Origin: Maratus speciosus
Taxonomy: Eukaryota > Arthropoda > Arachnida > Araneae > Salticidae
Length of the DNA: 64,000 nucleotides
Assembly: GCA_963932465.1 (NCBI GenBank)
Contig: CAWVRF010001062.1
Location: 186,001 to 250,000, forward strand
Direction: 5' to 3'
A model generated the notes under the pieces. That model was not told where the DNA came from, did no database searches, and worked only from the letters and a program-made list of their open reading frames with translations. A program made the translations under genes and the position numbers. This document shows, piece after piece, positions 32,786 through 43,741 of this stretch (positions within the stretch are counted from its first letter, which is position 1; each line of letters opens with the position of its first letter).

Positions 32786-32967
32786 CCCGAGATAGGTAGG
32801 CGCCCCTTGGTGGTAAACATGGGAACTAAAATATGTACGGCTACGGGGCTTAATAATAAAGCGTGGTCAAAGGAAAGTCGGCAAAAGTTAGAAAAGTGCA
32901 CCCCAGGTGAAAAGGGCGGAGGTTAGAAAAATTGCTAAAAATGCAGAAGTTAGAGCCCGGAGAGGTA

Positions 32968-33345
32968 AAATAATATAAGACTGTTTGAAAATTTTATGAT
33001 TTTTCGTGTGATCGCAAGTGTTCAGCTATAAGAATCCAAAATTTGAAGTCTTCAACTTAATTAGGGGCTCAGTTTGAAAAGAAAGCTTAAAATACCCAAT
33101 TTAGTACCAATGGGGGTAAATATAAGACTTTTTCAAAATTTTATGATTTTCATTTGATGTGAGGTGTTCAGCTATAAGAATCCAAAATTTGAAGTCTTCA
33201 ACTTAATTAGGGGCTCAGTTAGAAAATAAAGCTTAAAATACACAAGTATAGCCCATGGGGGTTAAATATAAGACTTTTTCAAAATTTTATGATTTGTCTT
33301 TTGATGTGAGGGGTTGAGCTATAAGAATCCAAAATTCCAAGTGGA
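32968..33345 (+). repeat. ~148-bp tandem repeat, about 2.5 copies
   Basis: ATATAAGACTTTTTCAAAAT-type starts lie near 32970, 33119 and 33267. Each is followed by GCTATAAGAATCCAAAATT and, in the first two, TTAGGGGCTCAGTT. It is followed by an inverted-repeat segment and a GACA tract, which together probably form one dispersed repeat. Confidence 0.75.
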
Positions 33346-33548
33346 ACAGATTTCATATTCGCCCCATTTTGGCGCGATTTGTTTTCGGTTGCCAATTTGG
33401 CGAAAACATCAACAGCATAAACAACATAACCCGAGTTACCACATCAAGTAAAATAACGACACTTTGGCGCAAGTTAAGTACCTGTTGCCTATATGATATT
33501 GGCGACAGAAAAAAATCGCACCAATATGGGGCGAATATGACATCTGTA
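33346..33548. repeat. Inverted-repeat segment (~40-bp arms)
   Basis: ACAGATTTCATATTCGCCCC at the left is inverted at the right end near 33525-33548 (GGGGCGAATATGACATCTGT). ORFs on both strands across it are by-products of the pairing. Confidence 0.7.
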
Positions 33549-33594
33549 CCTTCCAAGTCTCCAACATATATAGTTTTCGAGAACGGGCTCTGTG

Positions 33595-33640
33595 ACAGAC
33601 AGACAGACGGACAGACAGACAGACGGACGGATAGACAGAG
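33595..33640 (+). repeat. GACA/GACG microsatellite
   Basis: Repeated GACAGACAGACGGACAGACA-type sequence. The same tract ends the repeats at 8488 and 58125. Confidence 0.85.
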
Positions 33641-33659
33641 GAGTGAGACGAATAGGTTT

Positions 33660-35200
33660 TCGTCAGTTGAACGAATCCCTAAAAAGGATAAAAGTATGAT
33701 TAGGAGAAGAAGCATCTGGGTAACGCTGGCTGTTATATTGGAAGCAGATAAATTTTTTATGAGTCATAAACTAAAGATTCTTCAGGCGGAATTTATAATT
33801 AAAAATATTTGTTGATTTCAGTTATTTAAGGATAAAGCAGAATTAGATATGTCAACAATGAATGTTTGTTTGTTATTAAAAAAATCATATTTTTATAACA
33901 AACAATAGGAGTATAACAATAAAAAATATAATAATGGTATAAACAATCGAACGTCTATTTTAACAATGAAATAAGAATCAGACAAGTTTTAGCTGGGAAT
34001 GGAAGTTTTTCTCACGCTGTAGTTGCAGAGAGAACGCTAATTGAGTAAGGTAAAATAATATATAACTACTAGAGCACATTTATACATTTTGCTAGCACAC
34101 TAATGGATCAGGACAAACACTGTCTGGATATTTATTATAGGTATACGTGCTTTTTAAAAAGATTCATTGGAAACATGTAACCGTTTGAATTTTAGAAGAA
34201 CAGTTATAAAGTAATCTTAAAGCCAAGAGAAGAAAAGTTTAAAAACAAGGATAAAGTTCTAATCAGGATAATAAACATGAGAATAACGCGTGTATATTGG
34301 AAGCATGGAATTTTTTTATGAGTCATAAAATAAACTTAATATTTTTTAGGTTGAATTTTCAATTCAAAACATTTGTTCAAGTTAGTTATATATGGATAAA
34401 GCAGAACAGAAATGTCAACAATGAATGTTTGTTTCTTATAACAATATTCATATTTTTATAACAAACAAAACTTGTATGGCAATAACAGAAAATAATAAAA
34501 ATATTAACAATCATGCTTGTATTTAAACAATTCAGCAATAATGTGACAAATTGCATCTGGAAATACAAGTTTTTTTTTCTCGACAGTAGCAGAAAGGACG
34601 CCAGTTGAGAAAATAGAAAAAATGTATAACTCTTCCAATTATATATTTTGCAATGCAACGAAAGGATTACAACAAATTATATAGGTATATAGGTATATAG
34701 GTAAATGTGTATACATATTTAATAAAAGATTTATTAAAGATATGCACAACTGTGAACTTCTAACCAACTGGTATGAAGTAAATCTAAAAGCCAAGAGAAG
34801 AAAAGTTTCAAAAAAAGATGAATGTATGATCAGGAGAAGAAGCATTTGCATAACGCGTTAATATTGGATGTATGGTAAATTATTTATGAATCATAAAGTA
34901 ATTATTTTTGACGCTGAATTTATAATTAAATTATTTGTCCATTTCAGTTATATTATCATTATGCATAAATCAGCATCAGATATATCAACAATGAATGTTT
35001 GTTTGTTATAACTATATTTATGTTTTTATAAAAAACAAAACCCGTATAAGAATAACAGCATATAAAAAGAATATAAACAATCGCGTCTATTTTAGCAATG
35101 GGGAAGAAATGTGTTCTTAATTGAAATGAAATTTTCGCATCTACGCCAGTTGAAGAGTGAGTAGGAATCGAGTAGGTAGAAAAAATAAACGATCAAAGGC
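33660..35200 (+). repeat. Old ~565-bp units in tandem (about 2.7 copies)
   Basis: ACAAACAA-type landmarks at 33893, 34455 and 35026 give spacings of about 562 and 571. Each unit has block A (GGAGAAGAAGCAT), a spacer ending in a CAG such as TTGATTTCAG, block B (GATAAAGCAGAA...TCAACAATGAATG), a long AT-rich part, and a GTATAC/GTATGC donor-like site with a TTTTAG acceptor-like site (34140-34196). Reading frames are broken. These are diverged relatives of the young array. Confidence 0.65.
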
Positions 35201-35319
35201 CACGGACACTTTTCCGGAAAAGAAATAGATCTGGACAAACACTATCTCTGGAAAATCTCAAGTTATTTATTGCCAACTGTTAAGTGTATCGTGATTATAT
35301 TTTAGTTATTTACACAGGG

Positions 35320-35600
35320 TGATTCGAAAACAGTCTACAAAATGACATTGTAAATCAGGCACACAACAAGGATAAAATATCACATAGGGTCTCAAGCCTC
35401 TTATTTAGTGACAAATACAGGGTGTTTCCTCCGAACTGAATTTGGGTTGATGGTCATAACTTTCTGAAAACTGAAGTACGTTATAGTAAAATATTTAACA
35501 GACATTCTGACCTCTGTTGTAAATGAGATAACACCAAACAAAAGTGGCAGAAGTTGGTATTATGCATTAGGCCTTGTATTATGCACATTAGGCCTTACAT
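35320..35600. mobile_element. CAGGGTG-type transposon ends (fragmentary)
   Basis: ACACAGGGTGATTCGAAAAC at about 35316 and ACAGGGTGTTTCCTCCG at 35416 look like left ends of mariner-type elements, which often begin CAGGGTG after TA. No matching right ends or transposase were found. Fragment only. Confidence 0.3.
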
Positions 35601-35962
35601 TTTGGACTGTGATTATCAATTCATGTGGTATCATAAATTGCTTGAGCATTATGTTTATCCAGATCTTTCGTGATCTTATCACTTTTCACAAAATCGAGGC
35701 ATTTTCACAGAATCGTTGCATTTTAATTAAAATTATGTTTTTTCTCGAAATTATTATAGTCATGCCGGGTCACCGGTTAACCGTCAAGCATACGGCACCG
35801 TATAGCAAGCGCTGCGCACACACTGCAAAATATTATAAAATAAAATCAATCTGGAACCGAACGAATGTCGAAACGGGCCCAGCTGCCTACGGCGCCGTTT
35901 AGCAGGCGTGTTACGAACGCACTGCAAAATCTTAAAAAGAAAATCTCGAATCTTTTACTTCC

Positions 35963-36056
35963 ACATTCCACCATCAGGTGGTGAACTCTATTCTTAACAA
36001 AAGTGTTTCTGAACGAACCTCCGTTAAACAACCTACACATAGATATATTAGTCAAG
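35963..36056 (+). repeat. Direct repeat, copy 2 (first at 32690-32785)
   Basis: See the partner copy. It is preceded by two CACTGCAAAATMTTA segments (35828, 35921) in a GC-richer patch with paired GGCGCCG-like blocks. Confidence 0.55.
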
Positions 36057-36261
36057 GGGTGGCGGACTTACGTAAGAATTTAAGATATTGGCTGAAATTG
36101 CTATTCGAAAACAGTTATAAGTACACTTTTGAAATTTTTATATTATATAAGTAATATTTATCCCAGGTGTCCGTCAAAAAACCGCATCTAAAACGGCAGA
36201 AAACGGTTTGGTTTTCGAAAGTATATATATTTCATGCGGTTCATAAATGTCATTTACAAGG

Positions 36262-37012
36262 ATGGAACGAAACAGAAAACGAAACCGAATTTCGATAAAC
36301 TTCATATTTTCGACCGAAAACGAAAACGAAAATGTTCAATAATTTTTAAGTAATTAATACATACATAAATATACATAATTATTCATTAATTACAAATGTG
36401 GCCCATGTTGGCTGTTTGTGCCTCTGACCGAAATTTTTATTTCCATATAAAATAAAAAGTAGTTATCTCATCAACGGAACAGAAGGATTTTCTAATTATA
36501 CGAATTTCATTTAAATAAAAAAATATTTTAGATACACATACCTCGATTTATCTTACATAATGATTTTTGTAAAAGGGCATCTGTTATAGTAGAACTTTCT
36601 CAAAGAGTATTCGAAACACTTCTGCGGTTTCAAACTAAAAATTCTCTATTAGTGTTGAGACTGCAGCTTTTAATGAGCACGTGAAAAGGGACTTAAAAAA
36701 TAGTCATATATGCACTGCTTGCTTTACATGTTGCACTCACGTCTTGAGTCAGTAACGGCTGATAATTATAAATAATGCAAATCATAGTAATAAATAAAGA
36801 GTGACTCATTTAGCTAATACAGCTAAAACCAAAGAATAATGTTCAAAATTTCCAAAGGAAGAAACGACAGTTTCTGGAATACAGATAGTTTCGGTCGAGT
36901 TTCGGTTCGGCCGAAATTTCGGAAGCATTTTCGCTGAAAACGAATGTTCTACGAAACTCAGATTTGGCGCCAAAATCAAAAACGAAACCGTAATTTCAGT
37001 CAATCTCCTGTA
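36262..37012. mobile_element. Dispersed CGAAAA-ended element, copy 2 (uninterrupted)
   Basis: About 750 bp, homologous along its length to the outer parts of 3846-5704. The ends are rich in GAAAACGAAA and TTTCGGTCG. It lacks the 1.15-kb insertion and so shows the pre-insertion sequence CATATATGCA. Confidence 0.6.
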
Positions 37013-37029
37013 ATTTATTTTCGGCTTGA

Positions 37030-37628
37030 ACATACTTTTTGAAATACACTTGTTTATTTCAGGCATACGTAAGATTAAAAGACAAGGCAAAAGAAATGTT
37101 TTACTTTGTATATGAGAAGTACAATTACAAAATAATGTAGAAAATTTTTACGGGTATACTGTTTTTTTTAATGCATTAAAAATTTGACCCTAATATTCAT
37201 GGAAGAAAATTTGCGACTTATTCTGGTAGTCAAGAGAAGAAAGATTCAAGTTAAGATGAAGAAGATGACCTCAAAGCAAAGAATCGGAAGAAAGCATGTA
37301 CTTTGGTGCTAAGTATTATTCTTGTTAGCAGTAACATAATTTGTTTCTTTGGTTTGAATTTATAAAGTCAAATATGTTTTTGCTTCAGTTCTAAAAATAT
37401 TACAAATATAGATAAAAGCTATATACTATTGTAGGAAAAAGATCAAGTAATCTAAAGTTTTATCACAGGCACACATATATTTTTTTTTTTTAAAGGGATG
37501 CATTGAAAATATTTCGTCACGCGATTAAAAAAAATTCTATGAAGTAATATAGAAGAGACGAGAAAAAAATTGAGGATCACGACGATGATCACGATACGCA
37601 GAATGCTCAGATAGCATGTATATCGGAG
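37030..37628 (+). repeat. Diverged ~320-bp units leading into the young array
   Basis: Block A near 37206-37305, a spacer ending TTTGCTTCAG at 37390, block B to TATCACAG at 37469, second spacer, then block A to TCGGAG/GTAAGT at 37628. Spacing to the next donor-like site (37629 to 37951) is already 322. This is the gradient from old to young repeats. Confidence 0.7.
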
Positions 37629-40600
37629 GTAAGTTTGATTCTTAATAGTAATAAACTAATTCTTTTCTCGTGTTTAAATTTATAAAGAAGAACATTTGAT
37701 TGTTTCAGGACTAAAAATATTACAAATATAGAACAAAGAGATGTACTATTTAAGGAAAAGTATAGAGTAATGTGGAGGATTATCACAGGCATACATATTT
37801 TTAAAAAAGCGATGCATTAAAAATTTATATTCCTATGAAATTTATAAGACAATCTACGAAGCAATAAAGAAGACATGACAAGACAATTTTCACTTGGGAA
37901 TGAAGGCAATGATCAAGAAATGCCGAAGTCTCAGAGCACTTATATCGGAGGTATGTATGATTCTTAATAGTAATAAACTAATTGTTTTCTCGTGTTTAAA
38001 TTTATAAAGTCAAATAATTGTTTGTTTCAGGTCTGAAAGTATTACAAATATAGATCAAAGAAATATACTATTGAAGGAAAAGGATGGAGAAAATCTGGAG
38101 GTTTATCAGAGCCATGCATATTTTTATAAAAAATGCATTAAAAATATGTATCGCTATGAAATTTAGAAGACAATCTACGAAGCAATACAGAAGACATGAC
38201 AAGACAATTTTCAATTGGGTATGAAGGCGATGATCACTAATTGCGGTATCCTCAGAGAGCACTTATATCGGAGGTATGTATGATTCTTAATAGTAATAAA
38301 CTAATTCTTTTCTCGTGTTTAAATTTATAAAGTCAAATAATTGTTTGTTTCAGGTCTGAAAGTATTACAAATATAGAACAAAGAAATATACTATTGAAGG
38401 AAAAGGATGGAGTAAATCTGGAGGATTATCGCAGCCATGCATATTTTTATAAAAAATGCATTAAAAATATGTATCGCTATGAAATTTACAAGACAATCTA
38501 CGAAGAAATACAGAAGACATGACAGGACAATTTTCAATTATTGATGAAGGCGATGATCACTAAATGCGGAAACCTCAGAGAGCATTTATATCGGAGGTAT
38601 GTATCATTCTTAATAGTAATAAACTAATTCTTTTCTCGTGTTTAAATCTCTAAAGTCAAATAATTGTTTGTTTCAGGTCTGAAAGTATTACAAATATAGA
38701 TCAAAGAAATATACTATTGAAGGAAATGGATGGAGTAAATCTGGAAGTTTATCAATGCCATGCATATTTTTATAAAAAATGCATTAAAAATATGTATCGC
38801 TATGAAATTTAGAAGACAATCTACGAAGCAATACAGAAGACATGACAAGACAATTTTCAATTGGGGATGAAGGCGATGATCGCTAAATGCGGAAGCCTCA
38901 GAGAGCACATATATCGGAGGTATGTATGATTCTTAATAGTAATAAACTAATTCTTTTCTCGTGTTTAAATTTATAAAATCAAATAATTGTTTGTTTCAGG
39001 TCTGAAAGTATTACAAATATAGATCAAAGAAATGTACTATTGAAGCAAAAGGATGGAGTAAATCTGGAGGTTTATCACAGCCATGCATATTTTTATAAAA
39101 AATGCATTAAAAATATGTATCGCTATGAAATTTAGAAGACAATCTTCGAAGCAATACAGAAGACATGACAAGACAATTTTCAATAGGGGATGAAGGCGAT
39201 GATCACTAAATGCGGAAGCCTCAGAGAGCACTTATATCGGAGGTATGTATGATTCTTAATAGTAATAAACTAATTCTTTTCTCGTGTTTAAATTTATATA
39301 GTCAAATAATTGTTTGTTTCAGGTCTGAAAGTATTTCAAATATAGATCAAAGAAATATACTATTGAAGGAAAAGGATGGAGTAAATCTGGAGGATTATCA
39401 CAGCCATGCATATTTTTATAAAAAATGCATTAAAAATATGTATCGCTATGAAATTTAGAAGACAATCTTCGAAGCAATACAGAAGACATGACAAGACAAT
39501 TTTCAATAGGGGATGAAGGCGATGATCACTAAATGCGGAAGCCTCAGAGAGCACTTATATCGGAGGTATATATGATTCTTAATAGTAATAAACTAATTCT
39601 TTTCTCGTGTTTAAATTTATAAAGTCAAATAATTGTTTGTTTCAGTTCTGAAAGTATTACAAATATAGATCAAAGAAATATACTATTGAAGGAAAAGGAT
39701 GGAGTAAATCTGGAGGATTATCGCAGCCATGCATATTTTTATAAAAAATGCATTAAAAATATGTATCGCTATGAAATTTACAACACAATCTACGAAGAAA
39801 TACAGAAGACATGACAGGACAATTTTCAATTATTGATGAAGGCGATGATCACTAAATGCGGAAACCTCAGAGAGCACTTATATCGGAGGTATGTATCATT
39901 CTTAATAGTAATAAACTAATTCTTTTCTCGTGTTTAAATCTCTAAAGTCAAATAATTGTTTGTTTCAGGTCTGAAAGTATTACAAATATAGTTCAAAGAA
40001 ATATACTATTGAAGGAAATGGATGGAGTAAATCGGGAAGTTTATCAATGCCATGCATATTTTTATAAAAAATGCATTAAAAATATGTATCGCTATGAAAT
40101 TTAGAAGACAATTTACGAAGCAATACAGAAGACATGACAAGACAATTTTCAATTGGGGATGAAGGCGATGATCACTATATGCGGAAGCCTCACAGAGCAC
40201 TTATATCGGAGGTATGTATGATTCTTAATAGTAATAAACTAATTCTTTTCTCGTGTTTAAATTTATATAGTCAAATAATTGTTTGTTTCAGGTCTGAAAG
40301 TATTACAAATATAGATCAAAGAAATATACTATTGAAGGAAAAGGATGGAGAAAATCTGGAGGTTTATCAGAGCCATGCATATTTTTATAAAAAATGCATT
40401 AAAAATATGTATCGCTATGAAATTTAGAAGACAATCTACGAAGCAATACAGAAGACATGACAGGAAAATTTTCAATTGGGGATGAAGGCGATGATCACTA
40501 AATGCGGAAGCCTCAGAGAGCACTTATATCGGAGGTATATATGATTCTTAATAGTAATAAACTAATTCTTTTCTCGTGTTTAAATTTATAAAGTCAAATA

Positions 40601-41768
40601 ATTGTTTGTTTCAGTTCTGAAAGTATTACAAATATAGATCAAAGAAATATACTACTGGAGGAAAAGGATGGAGTAAATCTGGAGGATTATCACAGCCATG
40701 CATATTTTTATAAAAAATGCATTAAAAATATGTATCGCTATGAAATTTAGAAGACAATCTACGAAGAAATACAGAAGACATGACAGGACAATTTTCAATT
40801 GGGGATGAAGGCGATGATCACTAAATGCGGAAGCCTCAGAGAGCACTTATATCGGAGGTATGTATGATTCTTAATAGTAATAAACTAATTCGTTTCTCGT
40901 GTTTAAATTTATAAAGTCAAATAATTGTTTGTTTCAGGTCTGAAAGTATTACAAATATAGATCAAAGAAATATACTATTGAAGGAAATGGATGGAGTAAA
41001 TCTGAAGGATTATCACAGCCATGCATATTTTTATAAAAAATGCATTAAAATATGTATCGCTATGAAATTTAGAAGACAATCTACGAAGCAATACAGAAGA
41101 TATTACAAGACAATTTTCAATTGGGGATGAAGGCGATGATCACTATATGCGGAAGCCTCAGAGAGCACTTATATCGGAGGTATGTATGATTCTTAATAGT
41201 AATAAACTAATTCTTTTCTCGTGTTTAAATTTATAAAGTCAAATAATTGTTTGTTTCAGTTTGAAAGTATTACAAATATAGATCAAAGAAATATACTATT
41301 GAAGGAAATGGATGGAGTAAATCTGAAGGATTATCACAGCCATGCATATTTTTATAAAAAATGCATTAAAAATATGTATCGCTATGAAATTTAGAAGACA
41401 ATCTACGAAGCAATACAGAAGACATTACAAGACAATTTTCAATTGGGGATGAAGGCGATGATCACTATATGCGGAAGCCTCAGAGAGCACTTATATCGGA
41501 GGTATGTATGATTCTTAATAGTAATAAACTAATTCTTTTCTCGTGTTTAAATTTATATAGTCAAATAATTGTTTGTTTCAGGTCTGAAAGTATTACAAAT
41601 ATAGATCAAAGAAATGTACTATTGAAGCAAAAGGATGGAGTAAATCTGGAGGTTTATCACAGCCATGCATATTTTTATAAAAAAAATGCATTAAAAATAT
41701 GTATCGCTATGAAATTTAGAAGGAAATCTACGAAGCAATACAGAAGACATGACAAGACAATTTTCATA
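37629..41768 (+). repeat. Young tandem array, 322/323-bp unit, ~12.8 copies
   Basis: Donor-like GTATGT (or variant) sites lie at 37629, 37951, 38274, 38597, 38920, 39243, 39566, 39889, 40212, 40535, 40858, 41180 and 41502. A unit is an 80-bp intron-like spacer (GTATGT...TTGTTTGTTTCAG), an 81-bp block B, a 55-bp spacer ending ATTTAG, and a 107-bp block A ending ATCGGAG. Units differ by a few percent. After joining across the 80-bp spacer, 243 nt (81 codons) remain, a multiple of three. One frame then runs through block A and B, but almost every unit has a TAG and/or a TGA in it. Some units replace TAG by TAC (38487, 39779), others TGA by TTA (41102, 41426), and none is open at both. Variants suggest 3- and 4-unit higher-order copying. 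It ends abruptly at 41768. Confidence 0.9.
38274..38353 (+). other. Representative intron-like spacer of the array (80 bp)
   Basis: CGGAG/GTATGTATGATTC at the left and TTGTTTGTTTCAG/GTCTG at the right match the consensus of small GT-AG introns, with a pyrimidine-rich stretch before CAG. Equivalent spacers recur once per unit and in the old units at 26919, 29337, 32046 and 37309. Splicing is inferred from sequence only. Confidence 0.5.
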
Positions 41769-42294
41769 TAAATATCATCATCAGCTCATATAAATAAACT
41801 ACAAAACCGGGATTTTACACTGTGTAGGGACTCTGTAAGGTCTATGGCATACTAACGGAAAAACTTAAGATGACTTATATTTTTAATAAAGATGCCGAAA
41901 AAGCTGGTTTTGACTGGTTACAATCACTCCTTGCTCGACATCCAACACTCTCAATAAGGAAAGCTGAAGACGCGTCAGTCGCTGGAACAAAGGGAACAAA
42001 AATTAATCATAAATTAATTATAAACAGAAATTAATTTTCAGTAAGTTTGTTTAATTTCCTTGCAATAAAAGTAAACTTTTATAAATATAATATTATATGT
42101 GCAATTATTTCAATATTTTATTGTGTTCCATCTATTCAATTCATATGGTTCATCTCACCCAGGTTAGTTTGGGTCAGGTTGACCAATTGGTAAAAAAAAA
42201 TAAAAGTGAAAAAAAAAAAATATATATATATATATATAAGAATTTCCTTTCAAGACATAAATTTCTGCCTTAAGACTTTTTAAAGAAACATCAT

Positions 42295-42343
<49 letters not shown>

Positions 42344-42470
42344 TGTGAAAAGTAAAATATACGTAAATATAGCAAAAAATAATGTAAATATGTGTAAATA
42401 TGTATATATGTAAAAAAAGTATAATATATGTCCCTTTAGACGCCTCAAAATCAATCATTTCTTATTAATT
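41769..42470. other. Array flank with (AT)n microsatellites
   Basis: No gene was recognised. (TA)n runs lie at about 42217-42238 and 42300-42341. The 96-codon minus-strand ORF across them is a microsatellite artefact. Confidence 0.7.
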
Positions 42471-42557
42471 TTTTTAAAGGTAATAAAATAATCGGATCAT
42501 TTTGAAACTGTAACATAACTATTTTGCATATTTGTAGAGTACATATTTTTTGTTACG

Positions 42558-42775
42558 AAATTACGGGAGTACGATCCCGGGTGTATATAATAGACCTTAG
42601 GATTCCTCGAAAAGCTGGTTTTCTTCGAGTAGCTGCGGTTTTCAGGCTGTACGAGTTGCTTTTGTTTAAAAAAGACTCTTCCGGTTCTGTCACGTTACTC
42701 GCCTCTCATCGGCGTTTTCGGCTAAAACTTTTAGATTGGTGCCAGCAACAATATTTAAATTATCCATAACTCTAA
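42558..42775 (-). pseudogene. Possible frameshifted continuation of the 157-codon ORF
   Basis: Downstream of the stop, one frame gives M-D-N-L-N-I-V-A-G-T-N-L-K-V-L-A-E-N-A-D, about 25 codons overlapping the end of the ORF. A second frame then gives about 46 codons (T-E-P-E-E-S-F-L-N ... R-K-P-A-F-R-G-I-L) ending near 42558. Amino-acid use looks coding-like, but there is no homology I recognise. Confidence 0.3.
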
Positions 42776-43228
42776 GAATGGAAGTTTAGCCTTCATTAAA
42801 TATCCCAGCAGCGATTTATTCTGAAATTTCAACAATTTGTAGTCCAGAATGGAGGTGTTTTGGAGATAACCGTCAAACTCTTGCGTTAAAACTTTCGTTA
42901 GCGTTCTGGGTACGGGCACCCACGCATCTTTGGAGTAAGTCATCTCTAGATAAATGTTGGTAGATTGATAGGTTATGCTCTTGAGTTCTTGGGGAAGTAA
43001 AGGAGGAAGATCTTCGTTTAATCTTCGCTTGCACAACATGCGAGCTCTGGTGCGCTCGACTAAAAGGGGGATAACTGTGTATTGAATATTTTGATTTTTC
43101 TTCTTGCCAATATAATATATATTATATTTTCGAGATATGAAAGAAAATCCATTTTTTGAAATTTCTAAAGTGACTTTCCCGCTTAAAATATTAAACGACC
43201 TCCGCTGCCCCTTTCCTTTTTCCGACAT
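42755..43228 (-). CDS. Unrecognised 157-codon ORF
   Basis: Complete ORF with its own ATG (context AGAAATATG) and a composition richer in G and C than the flanks. The protein starts M-S-E-K-G-K-G-Q-R-R, is basic in the first 45 residues with an aromatic F-S-F-I-S-R-K-Y-N-I-Y-Y-I-G stretch (29-42), has an E-R-T-R-A-R-M-L-C-K-R-R segment near 58-69 and a leucine-rich C-terminus. No signal peptide, clear membrane span or family motif is evident. Beyond the stop, coding-looking sequence continues in other frames on the same strand down to about 42560, so the ORF may be the first part of a longer decayed gene. It could be a transposon accessory gene, an old viral insertion or a host exon. I cannot choose between these. 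Confidence 0.45.
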   Translation of the reverse strand: MSEKGKGQRRSFNILSGKVTLEISKNGFSFISRKYNIYYIGKKKNQNIQYTVIPLLVERTRARMLCKRRLNEDLPPLLPQELKSITYQSTNIYLEMTYSKDAWVPVPRTLTKVLTQEFDGYLQNTSILDYKLLKFQNKSLLGYLMKAKLPFLELWII

Positions 43229-43400
43229 ATTTCTAATTTAATCACTGACACCGATAAACAAAAGACGCAAAAGTTAACATACAAAATATCATATATTTTC
43301 AATTCTCTTTTCTACACTGCAAATCATCTTAAAAAATGCGAAAATTAACCGTTTGAAAATAAGCCATCAAAGCCTGAAAGCTAATTTGCCCGTATGTTCT

Positions 43401-43446
43401 GTATGCATGTATGTATGTATGTATGTATTTATGTACGTACGTATAT
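43401..43446 (+). repeat. (TATG)n/(TACG)n microsatellite
   Basis: Tetranucleotide run GTATGTATGTATG followed by TACGTACGTA. The same type of run marks the subterminal part of the fold-back elements (9940-9972, 13030-13060 and 46261-46305). Confidence 0.8.
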
Positions 43447-43741
43447 ACAGTCCACAGGACACTAGTGATTTTTAACTTTAAAATGAAAATACGAGCACTT
43501 GAGTTATACAAATGGCTGTACTTATTTTGTAATATATTTTAAACGTTTGTGGACAAAAATAACGGTTTTAATATAGGATATTACTTAATTTAAATGAAAA
43601 AAGTGAAATTTGCATATTGCAAAAGTTTAGACACTTTTGTGATTTTTAGGCAACTGTTCACGGAAAACGCAAATTTCAAACTCATGACGTCACATGCATG
43701 AAGTATTTAAGTGCACCGCGCGATAGTATCTGTTAGTGAAG

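Noticed and set aside
33353..33815. ORFs of 120 and 148 codons on opposite strands.
   Set aside because: They cover an inverted repeat and a GACA microsatellite. The runs of R-T-D or C-P-S-V are microsatellite translations.
38068..40846. A 64-codon ORF on the minus strand repeated in most array units, with a hydrophobic, leucine-rich protein.
   Set aside because: It crosses both blocks and the 55-bp spacer in antisense. It is conserved only because the units themselves are nearly identical. The hydrophobic look comes from AT-rich codons, and I found no start context or independent conservation.
37629..41768. CRISPR array.
   Set aside because: Unit length of 323 bp, no repeat-spacer alternation and a eukaryotic setting exclude it.
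39210..41771. Plus-strand ORFs of 82-100 codons reading through the intron-like spacer.
   Set aside because: They are alternative readings of the same unit without splicing. The part inside the spacer has no conserved counterpart in the older units.
42164..42454. 96-codon minus-strand ORF with isoleucine-tyrosine runs.
   Set aside because: It translates (AT)n microsatellites.
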